Shown one piece after another: positions 44,745 through 54,152 of a DNA stretch of 63,647 nt (position 1 is its first letter; every line of letters begins with the position of its first letter). The position numbers and the translations under genes were made by a program. The DNA comes from Bacteroidales bacterium (GTDB lineage Bacteria; Bacteroidota; Bacteroidia; Bacteroidales; UBA12077): NCBI GenBank assembly GCA_003446015.1, contig DMBU01000006.1, positions 709 to 64,355 on the forward strand, given 5' to 3'. The notes beneath the pieces are model-generated. The model worked only from the letters and a program-made list of their open reading frames with translations, made no database searches and was not told the DNA's origin.

Positions 44745-47702
44745 TTAGTTTTTAATAATCTTTCTTGTAATCTTATAATTTGATGTTGAAATTTGAATGA
44801 AATAAATACCATTAGGTAAATTCTGAACACTAAAAATATTATTTAATATAATATCATGTTTTTCATTATTCAGTGTAGCTATGTTTTTCTCAAACACAGT
44901 ATTACCCCATATATTATAAATACTCAAATTAAAATGACTAACTCTAAATGTAAAGAATTCAAGTCTTATTTGTTCACTGAATGGGTTAGGATATAGTTTA
45001 AATTCAGTAATATCGTTCATCAATTCAACTGACTGAGCGAAATTTACAAATATATTTATGGGGATATCTTGACTTTTCCCCGATTCTTCGCTTATTATTA
45101 GAGCGCAGGTATAATTACCTGAAGTTAGATCTTTAGTATCTATGGTAACAAAAATAGTATCATTATTTCCTCCATTTATTATACCTTCATCATTGGTTAA
45201 AATAATCCAGGGTTCAGATTTTGTTACATACCCAATAAGCGATGTATATTTTATTGTTCCAGGACCAGTATTTGAAATTACTACGGGAAACTCTTTTATC
45301 GTGTCTGGATTAAGTGTATCATTAATAAATGTTGGATCTATCTTGAAATTAATTGTATCTTTTATATTAATATTTACTGGAATAGTATCGTTCGAGCTAT
45401 TTTCTTTTTCGATAATAATATTACAATTGAAATTGCCAAACCCAAAACCCTGTGTTATAACAGAAGCTTTAATGGTATCAATCTCTGTAATAAGTAATTC
45501 GCCGATATGATTATCCAGGCTAATCCACTGATTAGATTCTTCATCTTCAATCTGAATGGAATAATTAATTGAAATGAGTCCGTCGTTTTTAATCATTAAA
45601 TTGTAATCAGAACTTTCTCCACCCCATATGGTATCGATAATAAATTCAGGCTCAATTTGTACCGAAACGGTATCTTTAACATAAATGGATACAGGAATAG
45701 TATCGTTCGTGCTATTTTCTTTTTCGATAATAATATTACAATTGAAATTGCCAAACCCAAAACCCTGTGTTGTAACCGAAGCTTTTATGGTATCAATTTC
45801 TGTAATAAGTAAGTTGCCGATATGTTTATCCAGGCTAATCCACTGATTAGATTCATTATCTTCAATTTGAATGGCATAATTTAGTGATATTAAACCATTA
45901 TTTTCAATGAATATTTCGTAATCAGAAATTTCTCCTCCCCAAAGAGTGTCAATAATTATTATAGGTTCAATTTCAGTAGAAATTGTATCTTTCACAATAA
46001 TATGAACAGGGACTGTATCCATTTTAGAATCTGCTGAAGTTAAAAGGATATTTGCTGAAAAATAACCTGCATTTAGCAAATTAGAATTTATGCTTACAAC
46101 TACAGTATCATTTTCTGTTCCATACAATGTTCCCGAATAGTTGTTTAGTTCGATCCACTGGTTTTCTGCTCCGTTCTCAATTTCAATTTCATAGTTTGTA
46201 AATGCAGCTGAACTATCATTTGAAATAACAATATCATGTGTAATTAATTGATCAAAAAATAGTGTATCGTTTATTAAAGCGGGATATGTTTTTAATGATA
46301 TTGAATCATCTTTAGCAACAAGATTAAAATTAAGCCATGTTGTATTATTTAGAGTTACAGAAACATTTTTTGCCGTATCGCTACTATATCCTTCAGAACT
46401 TGCAACAATATCATATAACCCGGGTTCAATTAATCGGTGATAATCACCAAGATCAGAATCGGTAAATACCATAGAACTATCTCCTGAGCTGTCATGGTCA
46501 ATAATCCAGATCATTGCATCTAAAGGAAATCCTTCAACACTTTTAACTACACCCCTAACACCATACAAACATTCATTCATGTAATTTAACAGAGAGATTT
46601 TATTGTAGTTCCAATATTTATTTAAATTTTCTACGTCTAAAAGTTTTGTGTTTGAAATTTCTATAGTTACTTCTCTGCATTGATGCCAGTAGCTCATATA
46701 ATCCTGACGCCCACCTGTAATTACATACCAGTCGCCACCTTCAGTTACACCATCAGAACGAATGCTTGACATATAATTTGAAAGTACTGTTCTGGCAATT
46801 GTTACATAATTGGTACAAATACGCTCAAACCAGTCGGTATCAGCATGTGAATTTTGTGATGATGTCCATGTATCCCATGGATAATTCATAACTTCTGCTC
46901 CACCATGAAAGTTTGCTGCCATAACAAAATTATGCTGCTCAGCAAAATCCATCATTATTTGCGTTTCTGGCTGATAAGGTGTGTTAGCACCTATTCTTGG
47001 ATCAGGGAAATCTCTGTTTAAATCAACACCATTTGCATTATATCTTCGTGCACTTGATACTGTATTATCTCCTCCGTAATAAGTACCATCAGGATTTGCA
47101 TTAGGATTTATAAATATTTCGATCTCGTTAACCAGATTAGTAATTTTAGGTTTTGAGTTATAGCTGGTTAAAAGAGAATCAGCTAATCTTAACATTAAAA
47201 CAAAACCAGTTGCTTCATCACCATGTATGGTGCTGGTATACAAAAATTCAGGTTCGTTCTCCTCAATGTTAACATTATCCGAAATTTTTAACACATATAA
47301 TTTGCGCCCGTTTTTGGTAGTCCCAATGGAGTCTAGTTTACAAATGGAAGGATAATTTGATTCGAAGTTTTTTAATAATTGGCGATAAACGGAATAAGTC
47401 GGATACCTGTTCCATGATGACATTTCAGCTACAGTAGTTGCCATGGCAATTGATTTAGAAACATCTTTCTGAAGAAACTCAATTTTATAATCCATTTTTT
47501 GAAACTCGTCTAACTCCTGTTGATTTGCATATGCAAATACTTCAAGACCCATTACATTATCAATTGAAATGATTTGCGTAATTGTATCAAGTTCAGATTG
47601 GTCAGTAATTTCAAATTTAAAATAGTATTCATTATAATCCTGTGAAAAGGTCTTTCCAAAAGTCCCCAGGATAAATATTAATATGTAGATTATTTTCTTC
47701 AC
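44745..47702 (-). CDS. T9SS-secreted M14 zinc carboxypeptidase with repeat domains
   Basis: The 985-residue product has a signal peptide ending near TFSQD and a propeptide. The M14 domain spans about 105-395. Its zinc ligands are His160 and Glu163 in IHGDEATG and His266 in NFHGG; the catalytic Glu348 is in REVTIEIS. A regulatory-like beta domain follows (about 396-480). Then come four Ig-like units of about 105 residues, two nearly identical, with SNQWISLD and GFGFGNFNCNIIIEKENS. The final ~80 residues, with FKLYPNPFSEQIRLEF and GIYFIQI, are a type A T9SS sorting domain. I infer an exported, surface-bound or released peptidase. It is probably monocistronic. Confidence 0.92.
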   Translation of the reverse strand: MKKIIYILIFILGTFGKTFSQDYNEYYFKFEITDQSELDTITQIISIDNVMGLEVFAYANQQELDEFQKMDYKIEFLQKDVSKSIAMATTVAEMSSWNRYPTYSVYRQLLKNFESNYPSICKLDSIGTTKNGRKLYVLKISDNVNIEENEPEFLYTSTIHGDEATGFVLMLRLADSLLTSYNSKPKITNLVNEIEIFINPNANPDGTYYGGDNTVSSARRYNANGVDLNRDFPDPRIGANTPYQPETQIMMDFAEQHNFVMAANFHGGAEVMNYPWDTWTSSQNSHADTDWFERICTNYVTIARTVLSNYMSSIRSDGVTEGGDWYVITGGRQDYMSYWHQCREVTIEISNTKLLDVENLNKYWNYNKISLLNYMNECLYGVRGVVKSVEGFPLDAMIWIIDHDSSGDSSMVFTDSDLGDYHRLIEPGLYDIVASSEGYSSDTAKNVSVTLNNTTWLNFNLVAKDDSISLKTYPALINDTLFFDQLITHDIVISNDSSAAFTNYEIEIENGAENQWIELNNYSGTLYGTENDTVVVSINSNLLNAGYFSANILLTSADSKMDTVPVHIIVKDTISTEIEPIIIIDTLWGGEISDYEIFIENNGLISLNYAIQIEDNESNQWISLDKHIGNLLITEIDTIKASVTTQGFGFGNFNCNIIIEKENSTNDTIPVSIYVKDTVSVQIEPEFIIDTIWGGESSDYNLMIKNDGLISINYSIQIEDEESNQWISLDNHIGELLITEIDTIKASVITQGFGFGNFNCNIIIEKENSSNDTIPVNINIKDTINFKIDPTFINDTLNPDTIKEFPVVISNTGPGTIKYTSLIGYVTKSEPWIILTNDEGIINGGNNDTIFVTIDTKDLTSGNYTCALIISEESGKSQDIPINIFVNFAQSVELMNDITEFKLYPNPFSEQIRLEFFTFRVSHFNLSIYNIWGNTVFEKNIATLNNEKHDIILNNIFSVQNLPNGIYFIQISTSNYKITRKIIKN
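45356..45985 (-). repeat. Tandem 315-bp repeat inside the carboxypeptidase gene
   Basis: Two adjacent units are offset by 315 bases (105 codons). The stretch 45379-45457 matches 45694-45772 with only one mismatch, while the flanking parts of the units are more diverged. Confidence 0.85.
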
Positions 47703-47749
47703 GAATAAAGTAACGTTTTAAACCATTGAAAGTTTCAAATTTATAATTA

Positions 47750-48928
47750 TTAATTAGGGTTTATTACTTTCCCCATAAAATAAATACAATTCGTTTCTGT
47801 ATTTCTTAGTAGATATATAAAAGGTTTATTTACATTGAACTCCACTTCATCAAGTAATACAGCAGTTTTTCTCATCATAACAGCTGTTGCTGCAGCAGCT
47901 TCTGTTCCTTCTTCATCAACGGCTATATTTGCCTTGTGTACAACTTTACTTATATAAAGTTTTTCAGCACTTGTTATTCCTGAAAAATCAGCAGCTCCTG
48001 AAAAGGCATCACGAATTCCAAGATCTGACAATGTTTTATTTAAATCAAACTCCGATTCAATGTTAAATTTTGGAAGAAAAAGATTTATCCGCTTCTTTTC
48101 TTTATGTTGTATATAATTACTGTAATATTCATAATTCAATGTTCTCTCAACTTTTCTAAATTTCCTATACGATTTGGGTAAAATAATCATTAAAGAAGTC
48201 TTTTCATCAGCATATTGTATGTCGATTATTTGGGCATTTTTGTCACTATAGTACCATGAAGTTATGTACTTATTCATGTAAACAGACTTAACAAACTGTT
48301 TTTTTCCAACCTGAAAATCAGATTCAATATTCTTATCTTTAGTAAACTTATCTTTCCATGGTCCTTTAAAATACAGGGCATTTACCAAAACTAATCTGGT
48401 TGTATTATCAATCGCTGATGGTTGTATAAGATTTGTGATTTTATTTTTAGTATTATCCTCAACCCATCGATTAATTGCCAGTCTTGATTTTTCTGGTTCT
48501 TTAATAAAACTGGTGTAATGTAAAGAAGAGAGAAAATGTTTTTTATTTATGTCCAAAAACTCACTATTTAATTTTAGGTTTTCCTGAATCCATAAAGAGT
48601 TGGCATTATAAAATTGAATATCACTTTTTTTATCTTGATAAGTACTAAAAAGATGATGATAATCTTTACTAAAATCTTCAATATGCTTATTGAAATAAAA
48701 AACTCTTCCGATTTCATCAAAAGTATTGTTTTTGGCTCCAACATATGTCATTGCAATGGCTGAAGATATACTAGCAGGTGAAAAAACAAGATTTTCTCCT
48801 GTTTTATTTAATTGATGATAAACATTAAAAGCAAAATGATTGTTACTCTCAATAATATTAGTATAGTTTTGAGCGAATGAGGTTTGAAATAAAATACCCA
48901 GATAAGCAATTGTAATAATAAGTTTCAT
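47750..48928 (-). CDS. Secreted serpin
   Basis: The 392-residue product has a signal peptide ending near TSFAQN and the full serpin fold: NLVFSPASISSAIAMTYVGA, VLVNALYFKGPWKDKF and IYFMGKVINPN at the C-terminus. The reactive-loop hinge is EEGTEAAAATAVMMRKT, with the small residues needed for loop insertion, so it should be inhibitory. Counting from the hinge places the cleavage site near Met-Met-Arg-Lys-Thr, suggesting a trypsin-like target if Arg or Lys is P1. Serpins are uncommon in bacteria. The target could be host or competitor proteases, or the cell's own exported proteases; the M14 enzyme next door is a metalloprotease, so it is not an expected target. Confidence 0.93.
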   Translation of the reverse strand: MKLIITIAYLGILFQTSFAQNYTNIIESNNHFAFNVYHQLNKTGENLVFSPASISSAIAMTYVGAKNNTFDEIGRVFYFNKHIEDFSKDYHHLFSTYQDKKSDIQFYNANSLWIQENLKLNSEFLDINKKHFLSSLHYTSFIKEPEKSRLAINRWVEDNTKNKITNLIQPSAIDNTTRLVLVNALYFKGPWKDKFTKDKNIESDFQVGKKQFVKSVYMNKYITSWYYSDKNAQIIDIQYADEKTSLMIILPKSYRKFRKVERTLNYEYYSNYIQHKEKKRINLFLPKFNIESEFDLNKTLSDLGIRDAFSGAADFSGITSAEKLYISKVVHKANIAVDEEGTEAAAATAVMMRKTAVLLDEVEFNVNKPFIYLLRNTETNCIYFMGKVINPN

Positions 48929-49195
48929 TTGTATAAAGTTTAGAACAAAAGTAGAAATTTATGTTTAGTTTTAAGTGTTTTTCTATAATTTTCAATTACT
49001 TATAGAATCGCATACAATTTAAAAAATGAATAAATAAATCAATTATTTTTAAAGACGAAAATGCTAATTTAAGCATGATTTATAATAAATGTGAATATAA
49101 GAGAATTATTGCATCAATTTCTGATTATTTAGCGAGGTAAAAAAAGTTGAATTTTACTTTGCAATGTAGTATATTTATAAATTATTATTTAAAAA

Positions 49196-49696
49196 ATGAA
49201 TAATATGAAAAAATATTTATTTCTTTCATTAGGCATGTTTCTGGGACTATTTGTTTCCGGACAAAGTATATCTTCTTACGTAGTAGCTTCTGCAGGAGAA
49301 TCTGTGGAGGTTGGTGGACTTAATGTTAGCTGGACATTAGGCGAAATTGCCATAGAAACTTTAGAAAGTACTGATTTAGTGTTAACTCAAGGTTTTCAAC
49401 AAGGATATTTTGAAATAACTTCCATTGGGGACCCATTATCAACTAATTTTACAATAAAGATGTATCCAAATCCTGCTAGTGAATTTGTTTGGGTTGATTT
49501 AGAATCAGAAGAAATAAAGGATGCAGTAATTGAATTATTCGATTTAGATGGAAAGCTTGTTTATAGTAGTAAATTAAATGTTATTGAAGGTCCAAACAAA
49601 GTTGAACTGGGCAATTTGAACTCATCACAGTATATACTTAGAATTTCTGATAATTCAGGTATCGTTTTACAAACATTTAAATTAGTAAAACGTTGA
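49196..49696 (+). CDS. Small secreted protein with T9SS sorting domain
   Basis: The 166-residue product has a signal peptide ending near VSGQS and about 60 residues of a short beta domain, with VGGLNVSWTLGEIAIETL and LVLTQGFQQGYFEI. It ends in a complete type A T9SS tail with IKMYPNPASEFVWVDLESE, ELFDLDGKLVYSS and QTFKLVKR. The cargo part is only a little longer than a signal, as seen in many short Bacteroidota T9SS clients. Its function is unknown. Confidence 0.82.
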   Translation: MNNMKKYLFLSLGMFLGLFVSGQSISSYVVASAGESVEVGGLNVSWTLGEIAIETLESTDLVLTQGFQQGYFEITSIGDPLSTNFTIKMYPNPASEFVWVDLESEEIKDAVIELFDLDGKLVYSSKLNVIEGPNKVELGNLNSSQYILRISDNSGIVLQTFKLVKR

Positions 49697-49714
49697 TAAA
49701 TAAAAATTAAATTA

Positions 49715-49745
49715 TTTGCCTAAACATCCTTTATTGTTATTTTTG
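49715..49745 (+). promoter_or_regulatory. Promoter upstream of the SLC13 permease leader
   Basis: TTTG at 49715, 19 bases and TATTTTTG at 49738 form a near-consensus promoter. Transcription would start near 49752, before the terminator-like hairpin. Confidence 0.6.
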
Positions 49746-49753
49746 CTATTGAA

Positions 49754-49834
49754 TGTTCTAATAATAGCAAAAAATTGAGAGGCTCTAAAAATATCAAAAA
49801 GCTTTATTAAGGAACACTTGATAAAGTTTTTTTT
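49754..49834 (+). terminator. Terminator or attenuator in the SLC13 5' leader
   Basis: CTTTATTAAG (49802) and CTTGATAAAG (49817) form a 10-bp stem with loop GAACA, followed by eight T and then, 11 bases on, the permease ATG. TGTTCTAATA at 49754-49763 can instead pair with TATTA and GAACA at 49805-49816, with a two-base bulge, which would break the terminator. Confidence 0.6.
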
Positions 49835-49845
49835 ATTGTAACATA

Positions 49846-51627
49846 ATGATAACATTTGATTTAGTAGTCGTATTAGTTGTAATCCTGTTTATTCTTATTT
49901 CTTTATACAAAGAATTAATTGGAGCCACTTTTACATTTGTTATCGCAGTTGTTGTACTTGGCTTTTTTGGGATTTTAACTCCCCGTGAAATATTAAGTGG
50001 TTTTGCAAATGAGCAAATTGCGGTAATAATTCTATTATTATTGGTTGGAGATATTATTAGACAAACTGCTGTTGTTGAAATCCTATTTGATAAGATTTTT
50101 AAATCAGCAAAAAGCTATAGGGGTTTTTTAAGCCGAATGACTTTACTAATTTCCGGTTTTTCTGCTTTTCTAAATAATACTCCTTTGGTTGCAGTTATGA
50201 TGCCCTATGTAAATAGTTGGTGTAAACGAAATAATATATCACCATCAAAATTTTTAATGCCATTATCTTACGCAGCTATTTTAGGAGGTTGTGCAACCCT
50301 TATAGGTACATCTACAAATCTAATTGTAAATGGAATGGTTGTTGACCAGAATATCATTCCCGGTTTAAAATCCCTTAATATCTTTGATTTTGCCTTTGTT
50401 GGTGTACCTATGATATTTATTGGATTCTTTTATTTACTGTTTTTTGGTGAAAAACTACTTCCGGTAAAAGAAGATGTTTTAAATGATTTTTCAGAGAATA
50501 CAAGAGAATACCTTGTTGAAGCCGAAATTATAAAAGATTCTCAGTTAATTGGTAAAACAATTGAAGAAGCTGGACTTCGAAATCTTAAAGGATTGTTTCT
50601 TGTAGAAATTATTAGAAAATCATTTAAAATCTCATCGGTAAAACCAAATGTTATTCTTCAACAGGATGATTTATTAATATTTGCTGGCGATACAGGTACA
50701 ATTGCTGATATGGTAAATTCTGATTTAGGATTACGTTTACCTTCTGTAGGGATGTTGTCGAAAAAGAAACAAACAGAAGTTGTAGAAATAGTTATTTCAC
50801 ATAACTCTACAATGATTAATAAAACGGTGAAAGAAATTCGGTTTAGAGCAAAATATGACGCAGCAGTAATTGCAGTTCATCGAAACGGAGAAAGAATTTC
50901 AGGCAAAATTGGTGAAATAGTAATAAAAGCAGGCGACGTACTGCTATTATTTGGAGGTGCAGATTTTATAAGTCGATCTAACCATGCTCTGGATTTTTAT
51001 TTTATTTCAAAAGTTAAAGATTTTCAGAGGTTAGAGAATTATAAGATTTGGACACTTTTAGGTGGAACTGTTTTTGTTATTCTGCTTGCTGCATTCAAGA
51101 TTGTTTCTTTATTTATGGGTTTAATAGTTCTTATTATGGTTGTTCTAGCCATGAAAATAACCAACGCAAAGGAGCTTCATAAAGCTGTGGATTATAATCT
51201 TGCTATGATAATAGCACTTTCTCTGGCACTTGGAACAGCTATGATAAAATCCGGGGCTGCTGAAATTATTGCGGATTTGTTTATAACAGTATTTATTCCT
51301 TTAGGTAAAGTTGGTCTTTTATTCGGAATATATTTTATTACTGCCGTTTTAGCTGCTTTTATAACAAATAAGGCTGCCGTTGCTATAATTTTTCCAATCT
51401 CATTAACCATGTCGGTAAATCTGAACTTACCCGCCATGCCATTTATTCTGGTTGTATCATTTGCTGCTGCTGCAAATTTTATGACCCCACACGGTTATCA
51501 AACAAACCTGATGGTATATGGACCGGGAGGATATTCCTTTAAAGATTTCTTTCGGGTTGGATTTCCTTTAACAATGATTTATATGGTCGTTACTGTCGCG
51601 ATTTTAAGTTTAATGTATTTTATGTAA
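49846..51627 (+). CDS. SLC13-type anion permease with two TrkA-C domains
   Basis: The 593-residue product has about 11-12 membrane helices in two halves, including FSAFLNNTPLVAVMMPYV and GGCATLIGTSTNLIVNG. The second half ends with FAAAANFMTPHGYQTNLMV. Between the halves are two soluble TrkA-C-like domains (about 205-380, ending LLLFGGADF). This layout is typical of bacterial SLC13 transporters for sulfate and similar anions. The next gene, 21 bases downstream, is cysQ, which supports a role in sulfur assimilation. The unusual 5' leader is described separately. Confidence 0.9.
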   Translation: MITFDLVVVLVVILFILISLYKELIGATFTFVIAVVVLGFFGILTPREILSGFANEQIAVIILLLLVGDIIRQTAVVEILFDKIFKSAKSYRGFLSRMTLLISGFSAFLNNTPLVAVMMPYVNSWCKRNNISPSKFLMPLSYAAILGGCATLIGTSTNLIVNGMVVDQNIIPGLKSLNIFDFAFVGVPMIFIGFFYLLFFGEKLLPVKEDVLNDFSENTREYLVEAEIIKDSQLIGKTIEEAGLRNLKGLFLVEIIRKSFKISSVKPNVILQQDDLLIFAGDTGTIADMVNSDLGLRLPSVGMLSKKKQTEVVEIVISHNSTMINKTVKEIRFRAKYDAAVIAVHRNGERISGKIGEIVIKAGDVLLLFGGADFISRSNHALDFYFISKVKDFQRLENYKIWTLLGGTVFVILLAAFKIVSLFMGLIVLIMVVLAMKITNAKELHKAVDYNLAMIIALSLALGTAMIKSGAAEIIADLFITVFIPLGKVGLLFGIYFITAVLAAFITNKAAVAIIFPISLTMSVNLNLPAMPFILVVSFAAAANFMTPHGYQTNLMVYGPGGYSFKDFFRVGFPLTMIYMVVTVAILSLMYFM

Positions 51628-51648
51628 GTTATAAAACAGAATAATAAT

Positions 51649-52449
51649 ATGGATTCAAATTTAATAATTGCAATTAAAGCAGCATTGTTCGCTGGTAATG
51701 AAATATTACAAGTATATAATACTGAGGATTTCGAAATTAAAATTAAATCGGACAATTCACCTTTAACCATTGCAGATAAAAGAGCTCACAAAATTATTGA
51801 AGATCATTTACTAAAAACAAATATTCCTATACTAAGCGAAGAAGGTAAAAATATTCCATTTACCGATAGATCTAAATGGGAAAATTATTGGCTTGTTGAT
51901 CCTTTGGATGGAACAAAGGAATTCATTAAACGCAATGGTGAATTTACGGTTAATATTGCTTTAATTCAGAACGGAACTCCAATACTTGGTGTGATTTATG
52001 TTCCTGTAACAAAAGATCTATATTTTAGCACTCAAGATACAGGTGCTTTTAAGACCATTAATATCGATTTTGAATCGAATTTCTCTGATATGAATAACCT
52101 GATCCAATCAAGCTTTAAATTGCCATTCTTTATAGAAAATGAAAACTATACTGTTGTTGGAAGTCGTTCACATATGAACTCAGAGACTGAAGAATTCATA
52201 TCTAAACTTAAAGAAAAGTATGGTAATCTCGAGTTTATTTCAAAAGGAAGTTCATTAAAAATTTGCATGGTAGCTGAAGGAATTGCTAATATTTATCCAC
52301 GATTTGCTCCTACCATGGAATGGGATACCGGAGCCGGTCATGCCATAGCTCTGGGAGCAGGTTGCACTGTTACCCAAACTGATGAAAAAACACCAGTTGT
52401 TTACAACAAAGAAGATCTTCTAAACCCCTGGTTTATAGTTAAAAGGTAA
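51649..52449 (+). CDS. cysQ: 3'(2'),5'-bisphosphate nucleotidase
   Basis: The 266-residue product has the inositol-phosphatase fold motifs: ILSEEGKNIPF with metal Glu, VDPLDGTKEFIKRNGEFTVN and EWDTGAGHAIALGAG. CysQ removes 3'-phosphate from PAP, a by-product of sulfate assimilation, in the cytoplasm. It follows the SLC13 permease by 21 bases, so uptake and assimilation genes are probably co-transcribed. Confidence 0.93.
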   Translation: MDSNLIIAIKAALFAGNEILQVYNTEDFEIKIKSDNSPLTIADKRAHKIIEDHLLKTNIPILSEEGKNIPFTDRSKWENYWLVDPLDGTKEFIKRNGEFTVNIALIQNGTPILGVIYVPVTKDLYFSTQDTGAFKTINIDFESNFSDMNNLIQSSFKLPFFIENENYTVVGSRSHMNSETEEFISKLKEKYGNLEFISKGSSLKICMVAEGIANIYPRFAPTMEWDTGAGHAIALGAGCTVTQTDEKTPVVYNKEDLLNPWFIVKR

Positions 52450-52495
52450 ATTGTAAAGAATTTATTATATTTACCTAATATCTTAATATTTTGTA

Positions 52496-53293
52496 ATGGA
52501 TCCTGTAAATGAAATAGTAATAAATAGCTGGTCGCATTTATGCGATGAGGTTTATCATAATTCGTGGCAACAGGAACTGGGAAGATACCGGACAAACTTC
52601 GCTTTTCGTGGATTATCTGATAAAAACTACGAGTTAAGGAACGGATTTAGAAGGAATTGCGGAAGGAATAAGGAATTGGAATATCATATGCTCCGTAATT
52701 TTAGAAAATATTCCAGAACTACCGAGCCTGCTCTTACAAATACTCAATGGAGGTTATTGGTTTTAGCTCAGCATCATGGTTTACCTACACGATTATTAGA
52801 TTGGACATATTCCCCTTTTATTGCCATGCATTTTGCAACTGCAATTACCGATAACTTCGACAAAGATGGAGTAATCTGGCAAGTTGATTTCGTTAAGATA
52901 AACCAATCGGCTCCTGAAATATTTCGGGATGCGCTTGCAAAGGAAAAGTGCAATGCCTTTACAGTGGAAATGATTGAAGAACTAATTCCTGATTTAAAGT
53001 CTTTTGATGAATTAATTGGTGATCCCTTTGCAATATTTTTTGAACCACCATCTATTGATGAACGAATAGTTAATCAGTATGCTTTTTTTTCAGTAATCTC
53101 TGATTATTATGTTGATTTTGAGGAAATCTTAAATAAGAACCCTGATTATTATCGTAAAATAATTATTCCTAAAGAATTAAAGTGGGAAATACGCGATAAA
53201 TTAGATCAGGCTAATATAAACGAGAGGTTACTTTTTCCCGGATTAGATGGACTGGCAAGCTGGTTAAAGCGACACTATTTACCAAGATCATAA
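52496..53293 (+). CDS. FRG-domain protein
   Basis: The 265-residue product has the defining FRG motif in FAFRGLSDKNYELRNG and the strongly conserved VLAQHHGLPTRLLDWTYSPFIAMHFA. These mark the FRG domain, whose biochemical function is not established. No membrane segment or signal is present. It lies 46 bases after cysQ and could be read through from it. The region after it is a repeat element. Some FRG proteins occur in accessory or defence-like loci; nothing here supports that directly. Confidence 0.85.
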   Translation: MDPVNEIVINSWSHLCDEVYHNSWQQELGRYRTNFAFRGLSDKNYELRNGFRRNCGRNKELEYHMLRNFRKYSRTTEPALTNTQWRLLVLAQHHGLPTRLLDWTYSPFIAMHFATAITDNFDKDGVIWQVDFVKINQSAPEIFRDALAKEKCNAFTVEMIEELIPDLKSFDELIGDPFAIFFEPPSIDERIVNQYAFFSVISDYYVDFEEILNKNPDYYRKIIIPKELKWEIRDKLDQANINERLLFPGLDGLASWLKRHYLPRS

Positions 53294-53310
53294 TTATAGG
53301 ATATTAAAGA

Positions 53311-53485
53311 AGTGGGTGTCCAAAAAGATTAAAAAATGAAAATTAGCCACCAAAACTCAAAGGCTCAAAGATTCACAAAAATCAAATAATCAGTACGTTA
53401 TAATTTCGTGAACCTTTGTGGATTTGTGTACCTGACTGCCGTCAGGCAGGTTTATGGCGAATATTTATCCTTCTGGACACCCTCT
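53311..53485. repeat. Hairpin repeat element with imperfect inverted ends
   Basis: The left end AGTGGGTGTCCAAAA and right end TTCTGGACACCCTCT are inverted with two mismatches over 15 bases. Inside are seven-base-phased CTCAAAG-type and CCTTTGTG-type units. A nested palindrome ACCTGACTGCC/GTCAGGCAGGT lies at 53430-53451. The element lies between convergent genes and contains no credible gene. Confidence 0.65.
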
Positions 53486-53496
53486 TATTATTTATA

Positions 53497-54078
53497 TTAT
53501 TGTGTATATTCCAGCATAAACATTATGGTTTCCAAATCAACAGTACTCATAATGGTTTCAATAAAATCAGTATGTTCAGCACTCGGACTTAATAAAGCAT
53601 TTTTTATCATAAAAGCTTTATAATCATTATCATTTGCTCCAATATAGCTTGCAAGGACACATCCGGTTGCACTTAATCCACATAGGTAAACCGTATTGAT
53701 TCCTTTTTCCTTTAAAATCTTATCTAAATCGGTTTTTGTAAAAGCATTTCCATAGTGCTTAATTACCATAGGATATTCATCTTTCACATTAATTTCCTGA
53801 GCAAACCTGAATTCTTCAGAATCCTCTGCCGGGCCCCAATCTTTATCCTGATGATAAACCCGAACAATTGGTAATTCATATTTTTCAAACAGCCATATTG
53901 CCCAATTAATATGCTTAATAGCTACATCTTTATCCGACTGATCCATGGAAGACATATAAGCATTCTGCACATCAATGACTAAAAGAGCGGGTTTTAATTC
54001 TTTTTTTTCTATATCCTGAGAAAAAATTAAATGAATGGATAAAACCATTAATAAGGAAATCAAAATAGTTTTTTTCAT
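53497..54078 (-). CDS. Exported isochorismatase-like cysteine hydrolase
   Basis: The 193-residue product has a signal peptide ending near LIFSQD, which is unusual because most members are cytoplasmic. The catalytic triad is visible: Asp36 in LLVIDVQNAY, Lys107 in VIKHYGNAF and Cys140 in GLSATGCVLAS. The family includes isochorismatases, nicotinamidases and other amidases. The substrate cannot be told from sequence. It is monocistronic and next to a repeat element. Confidence 0.87.
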   Translation of the reverse strand: MKKTILISLLMVLSIHLIFSQDIEKKELKPALLVIDVQNAYMSSMDQSDKDVAIKHINWAIWLFEKYELPIVRVYHQDKDWGPAEDSEEFRFAQEINVKDEYPMVIKHYGNAFTKTDLDKILKEKGINTVYLCGLSATGCVLASYIGANDNDYKAFMIKNALLSPSAEHTDFIETIMSTVDLETIMFMLEYTQ

Positions 54079-54152
54079 ATTTTTTTAGATTTAATTATTT
54101 ATCTCCCAAAATTAGGAACGATTAAAATTAAAGTCAATGAATAATGTCATGA

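Noticed and set aside
49740..49773. Hairpin TTTTTGCTATT/AATAGCAAAAA before the SLC13 leader
   Set aside because: Its left arm overlaps the promoter -7 box and no T run follows on either strand, so it is not called a terminator.
53430..53451. Palindrome ACCTGACTGCC/GTCAGGCAGGT as a terminator
   Set aside because: No T run follows on either strand. It looks like a nested repeat, so it is listed only within the element.
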